DNA of 35,269 nucleotides from a virus. The DNA lies in IMG/VR virus record IMGVR_UViG_3300046458_000051, positions 1 through 35,269 of that record; one strand, given 5' to 3'. Positions 33,297-35,269 of the stretch are shown here, in pieces. The number at the start of each line of letters is the position of its first letter. Position 1 is the first letter of the stretch. Made by a program: the position numbers and the translations under genes. The notes under the pieces are model-generated. The model worked only from the letters and a program-made list of their open reading frames with translations. It was not told the DNA's origin and ran no database searches.

Positions 33297-33628
33297 CTGA
33301 ACAAAACTCCAAAGAATTTTATTCTGCCAAGCAGGCTGCTCAACACGCCGCCGACTGGTGCGAGCGCAATCCAGCATGGCGCCGGATTTGTGATATTCCG
33401 GATCACTCCGTGTTTTACAAAACCTACGATGAGATTCCGAAACGCGAACGCGCCTACTGGGAAAAGAACGGTGGCGAAGAATGCTGGCGAGAGTTCGGGG
33501 TCGCAGGAAGCAAGGTCCCGACCGGCTTCATCTCTGGAAAGGGCGAGTTTTTCGACCACGTCCTCAAAGTGCCCCTCCACCACAACATGATGATGGTTTT
33601 TCGCGTCGGCAGGCGCTGGAAGCCGTGA
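33293..33628 (+). CDS. Hypothetical protein (111 aa)
   Basis: MTEQNSKEFYSAKQAAQHAA then DWCERNPAWRRICDIPDHSV, FYKTYDEIPKRERAYWEKNG and GEECWREFGVAGSKVPTGFI. Rich in aromatic and charged residues, with a C-terminal strand region (HHNMMMVFRVGRRWKP). No family recognised. Overlaps upstream and downstream genes (ATGA, GTGA). Confidence 0.6.
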   Translation: MTEQNSKEFYSAKQAAQHAADWCERNPAWRRICDIPDHSVFYKTYDEIPKRERAYWEKNGGEECWREFGVAGSKVPTGFISGKGEFFDHVLKVPLHHNMMMVFRVGRRWKP

Positions 33629-33942
33629 ACCGCATGGTCAGCGTCCGCACCGAGGAACTGACCGGCCCGGCGCTGGAGTGGGCAATCAACGCGATCGAGG
33701 GTGATCAGCAGCCAGTTGCTGGCCAGCTTCAACTGTTCGCCCTGCCCGACGCCGAGCAACTGATCACGAAGTACGGCGTCTGGGTCGATGTTGGCCACCG
33801 GCACCCGTGGCTGGCAGACCTCACCAACGATCCGTTCAATCGCCAGTCCGGCGAGACTCGAACCATCGCAGTGTTCCGCGCCGTGGTCTTCGCCAAGCGC
33901 GGCGCCACTGTCAAAGTCCCCGCCGAACTGATCCAGCAGTAA
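33625..33942 (+). CDS. NinX-like protein (DUF2591)
   Basis: Starts at GTG overlapping the previous stop; an ATG three codons later is an alternative. MNRMVSVRTEELTGPALEWA then INAIEGDQQPVAGQLQLFAL, TKYGVWVDVGHRHPWLADL and TNDPFNRQSGETRTIAVFRA. 'TEELTGPALEWAI...EG' and a final 'G..I......' repeat the DUF2591 family, to which P22 NinX belongs. Role unknown, but widespread in lambdoid phages. Confidence 0.8.
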   Translation: MNRMVSVRTEELTGPALEWAINAIEGDQQPVAGQLQLFALPDAEQLITKYGVWVDVGHRHPWLADLTNDPFNRQSGETRTIAVFRAVVFAKRGATVKVPAELIQQ

Positions 33943-33993
33943 CCCCTCCCCCAACTCAACAGCCTGCCGGTGTACGGCGGGCGAGGATTCGTT

Positions 33994-34353
33994 ATGTCCG
34001 ATTTCCAAACCGAAACCACGCCCACCGCGCGCAAGCAGCACAAGTGCGGCGAGTGCTACGGCCTGATTGAGCCGGGCCAGAAATACCAGCTTGTGTCTGG
34101 CTGCTGGGATGGGCGCATGGATTCCTGCAAAACCTGCATGCCCTGCCTCGAAGCGCGCGTCTGGGCGATCGCTCAGCCCGAGTGGATGGGTGATGGCGAG
34201 CACCTCTACTACCTCGGCCGGCTCGACGAGGACTTGGCCGACTTGGCTCAAGAAATCAGGTCGCAAGATGGCCGGCGGTTCCGAACTTATCGATTGCAAC
34301 TGCTCATGGCTCGACGCAGAAACGCAGCTCAGGCACGTCGCCAAGCCGCATAA
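33994..34353 (+). CDS. Zinc-binding hypothetical protein (119 aa)
   Basis: MSDFQTETTPTARKQHKCGE then CYGLIEPGQKYQLVSGCWDG and RMDSCKTCMPCLEARVWAIA. Cysteines in KCGEC, CKTC and MPC with spacing typical of a zinc ribbon; the C-terminus is basic and helical (RLQLLMARRRNAAQARRQAA). GAGG lies six bases before the ATG, preceded by the GCC(T)GCCG-GTGTA-CGGC(G)GGC hairpin. A nucleic acid-binding role is possible. Confidence 0.65.
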   Translation: MSDFQTETTPTARKQHKCGECYGLIEPGQKYQLVSGCWDGRMDSCKTCMPCLEARVWAIAQPEWMGDGEHLYYLGRLDEDLADLAQEIRSQDGRRFRTYRLQLLMARRRNAAQARRQAA

Positions 34354-34396
34354 CCCATCCCACCTTCTGCCGCCACGCGCGGCATGGATCATCACA

Positions 34397-34609
34397 ATGA
34401 GAAAAGAGCTGATCAAGATCAGTGAGTTCCAGCGCCGGCGCTGGGGCGAGAACGGCACACCTCCGTGCCCTCAAGCAATCCGCAACTACATCCGCAACGG
34501 CCAGGTGCCCGGCGAGCAAATCGGCAAACTCTGGTACGTTGATTGGACAGCGTTCAGCCGGTCAGACGGCAATGATCTGGTCGCGATGGTATTGAAAGGA
34601 GCTGCATGA
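34397..34609 (+). CDS. xis: Excisionase (Xis-like)
   Basis: A 70-residue basic protein: MRKELIKISEFQRRRWGENG then TPPCPQAIRNYIRNGQVPGE and QIGKLWYVDWTAF. The winged-helix excisionase pattern '..W......P.....RN.IRNG..PGE.IGK.WYVD' is clear. It bends attachment-site DNA and directs the integrase to excise the prophage. It overlaps the integrase start by four bases, as expected for a xis-int pair. Confidence 0.88.
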   Translation: MRKELIKISEFQRRRWGENGTPPCPQAIRNYIRNGQVPGEQIGKLWYVDWTAFSRSDGNDLVAMVLKGAA

Positions 34610-35269
34610 TGGTCCCACGGCCGCGCAACAAGGCGAACAAGAGCCTTCCGCAGAACCTGTACTTCGATTCGCGGCGCTCGACCTATCGCTACCGCCGGCC
34701 TACCGACGGTAAGTGGTTCCAGTTCGGCTCGGACCGAATCAAAGCGATCGATGCGGCGAAGCAGCTGAATCTGGAGTTCATGCGCGGCGCCGACCTGATT
34801 GGCGCAGTGATGGGCAGCACTTCCGAGTCATTCGCCGGCTTCCTGGACGCATACGAACGCGACGTGCTGCCGCCGCGCGAACTGGCGAAAGGAACCTTGG
34901 ACCTATATGCCGTTCACTTCCGACGTTTCCGGAAGCAGTTCGAAGGTAAAGCGGTCGACCAGATCACGATTCGTATGATTGCGGAGATGCTGGACGCCCT
35001 CACGCCGCGCACTGCCAACCAGTGCCGCGCCCTGCTGATCGACATCTTCAACCACGCAGCGGCTAAGGGCCTGTGCCCGGACAACCCAGCGGGCAGCACC
35101 ATCAACCGGATCGAGAAGAAGCAGCGCAAGCGGCATACCGTAGAAGGCCTGAAATCCATCCGAGAGAAGTCTCCGCCGTGGCTGCAGAACGCAATCGACC
35201 TGGCGCTGATCACTGCGCAGCGTCGAACCGACATCCTCAACATGCGATTCGATGGTGTTCGGGAAGGCT
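34606..35269 (+). CDS. int: Tyrosine integrase, N-terminal part (cut by window edge)
   Basis: The first 221 codons; the frame stays open to the window end. MMVPRPRNKANKSLPQNLYF then DSRRSTYRYRRPTDGKWFQF form the arm-binding domain, LDAYERDVLPPRELAKGTLD and following residues the core-binding domain, and ALITAQRRTDILNMRFDGV the start of the catalytic domain with the first active-site arginine. A lambda-Int-type enzyme. AAGGAG precedes two consecutive ATGs (34606 and 34609). Last gene of the left operon, so attP is expected beyond the right edge. Confidence 0.9.
   Translation, partial: MMVPRPRNKANKSLPQNLYFDSRRSTYRYRRPTDGKWFQFGSDRIKAIDAAKQLNLEFMRGADLIGAVMGSTSESFAGFLDAYERDVLPPRELAKGTLDLYAVHFRRFRKQFEGKAVDQITIRMIAEMLDALTPRTANQCRALLIDIFNHAAAKGLCPDNPAGSTINRIEKKQRKRHTVEGLKSIREKSPPWLQNAIDLALITAQRRTDILNMRFDGVREG

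Noticed and set aside
33454-34458. 334-codon minus-strand frame opposite NinX and the zinc protein
   Set aside because: Shadow of coupled plus-strand genes; no ribosome site or recognisable domain.
1-35269. tRNA, rRNA and insertion sequence search by eye
   Set aside because: No cloverleaf with a T-arm consensus, no ribosomal RNA segment and no transposase-like protein was seen in either strand.

Overview
The window is most of a lambdoid siphovirus prophage (or temperate phage genome). The proteins and the G+C-rich codon use point to a Pseudomonas host. That assignment rests on resemblance to Pseudomonas phage families I recognise (DUF2280 small terminase, DUF4055 portal, lambda-type tail genes), not on a search. 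No chromosomal flank or att site is visible. The tape measure gene is cut by the left edge and the integrase by the right edge.

Region 1 (1-10992, minus strand, read right to left) is the packaging, head and tail operon: small and large terminase, portal, Mu F/SPP1 gp7-like head protein, scaffold, major capsid protein, connectors, tail terminator, tail tube, and the lambda G/GT-type tail chaperone with a GGGAAAC slippery heptamer, then the tape measure protein. Most genes overlap by 4 nt or carry clear Shine-Dalgarno (SD) sequences. A plus-strand gene with its own palindromic operator (6192-6713) and a 57-residue ribbon-helix-helix-like gene (3056-3229) interrupt it.

Region 2 (11024-13802) holds a phage metallopeptidase, a plus-strand lipoprotein gene with its own promoter and hairpin, two small genes, and a lysis cassette (holin, Rz, nested Rz1) with no recognisable endolysin. 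Upstream is a lambda PR'/tR'-like arrangement: a sigma70 promoter followed by two tandem intrinsic terminators.

Region 3 (13803-18866, minus) is the right early operon: a Q-position gene, NinG, a NinB-like gene, small genes, a replication protein gene with five internal iterons (a lambda-ori-like origin), a winged-helix/HNH fusion and a CII-position gene. Region 4 (18922-19956) is the immunity switch: Cro-like protein, three 16-bp operators spaced exactly 24 bp, and a CI-like S24 repressor probably read from a leaderless message. An A+T-rich membrane protein gene (20041-21114) follows.

Region 5 (21341-34609, plus) is the left early operon. It has two more copies of the repressor operator over a TTGACA-17-TATATT promoter, a boxA antitermination element, many small coupled genes, a Rad52/Sak-like annealing protein, Gp157, a DNA methyltransferase, an ASCH-like protein, NinX, excisionase and integrase. 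From 26922 to 31621 it is broken up by minus-strand accessory genes, and short repeats and gene remnants mark the cassette edges.

The most unusual signal is a 40-bp site of fixed geometry (15-bp arm, 10-bp spacer, 15-bp arm; arm close to GTCGCGACACGTTTT) at three distant places: 12658-12697, 18109-18148 and 26812-26851. This suggests one regulator, not identified here, acting on late, replication and left-operon genes.
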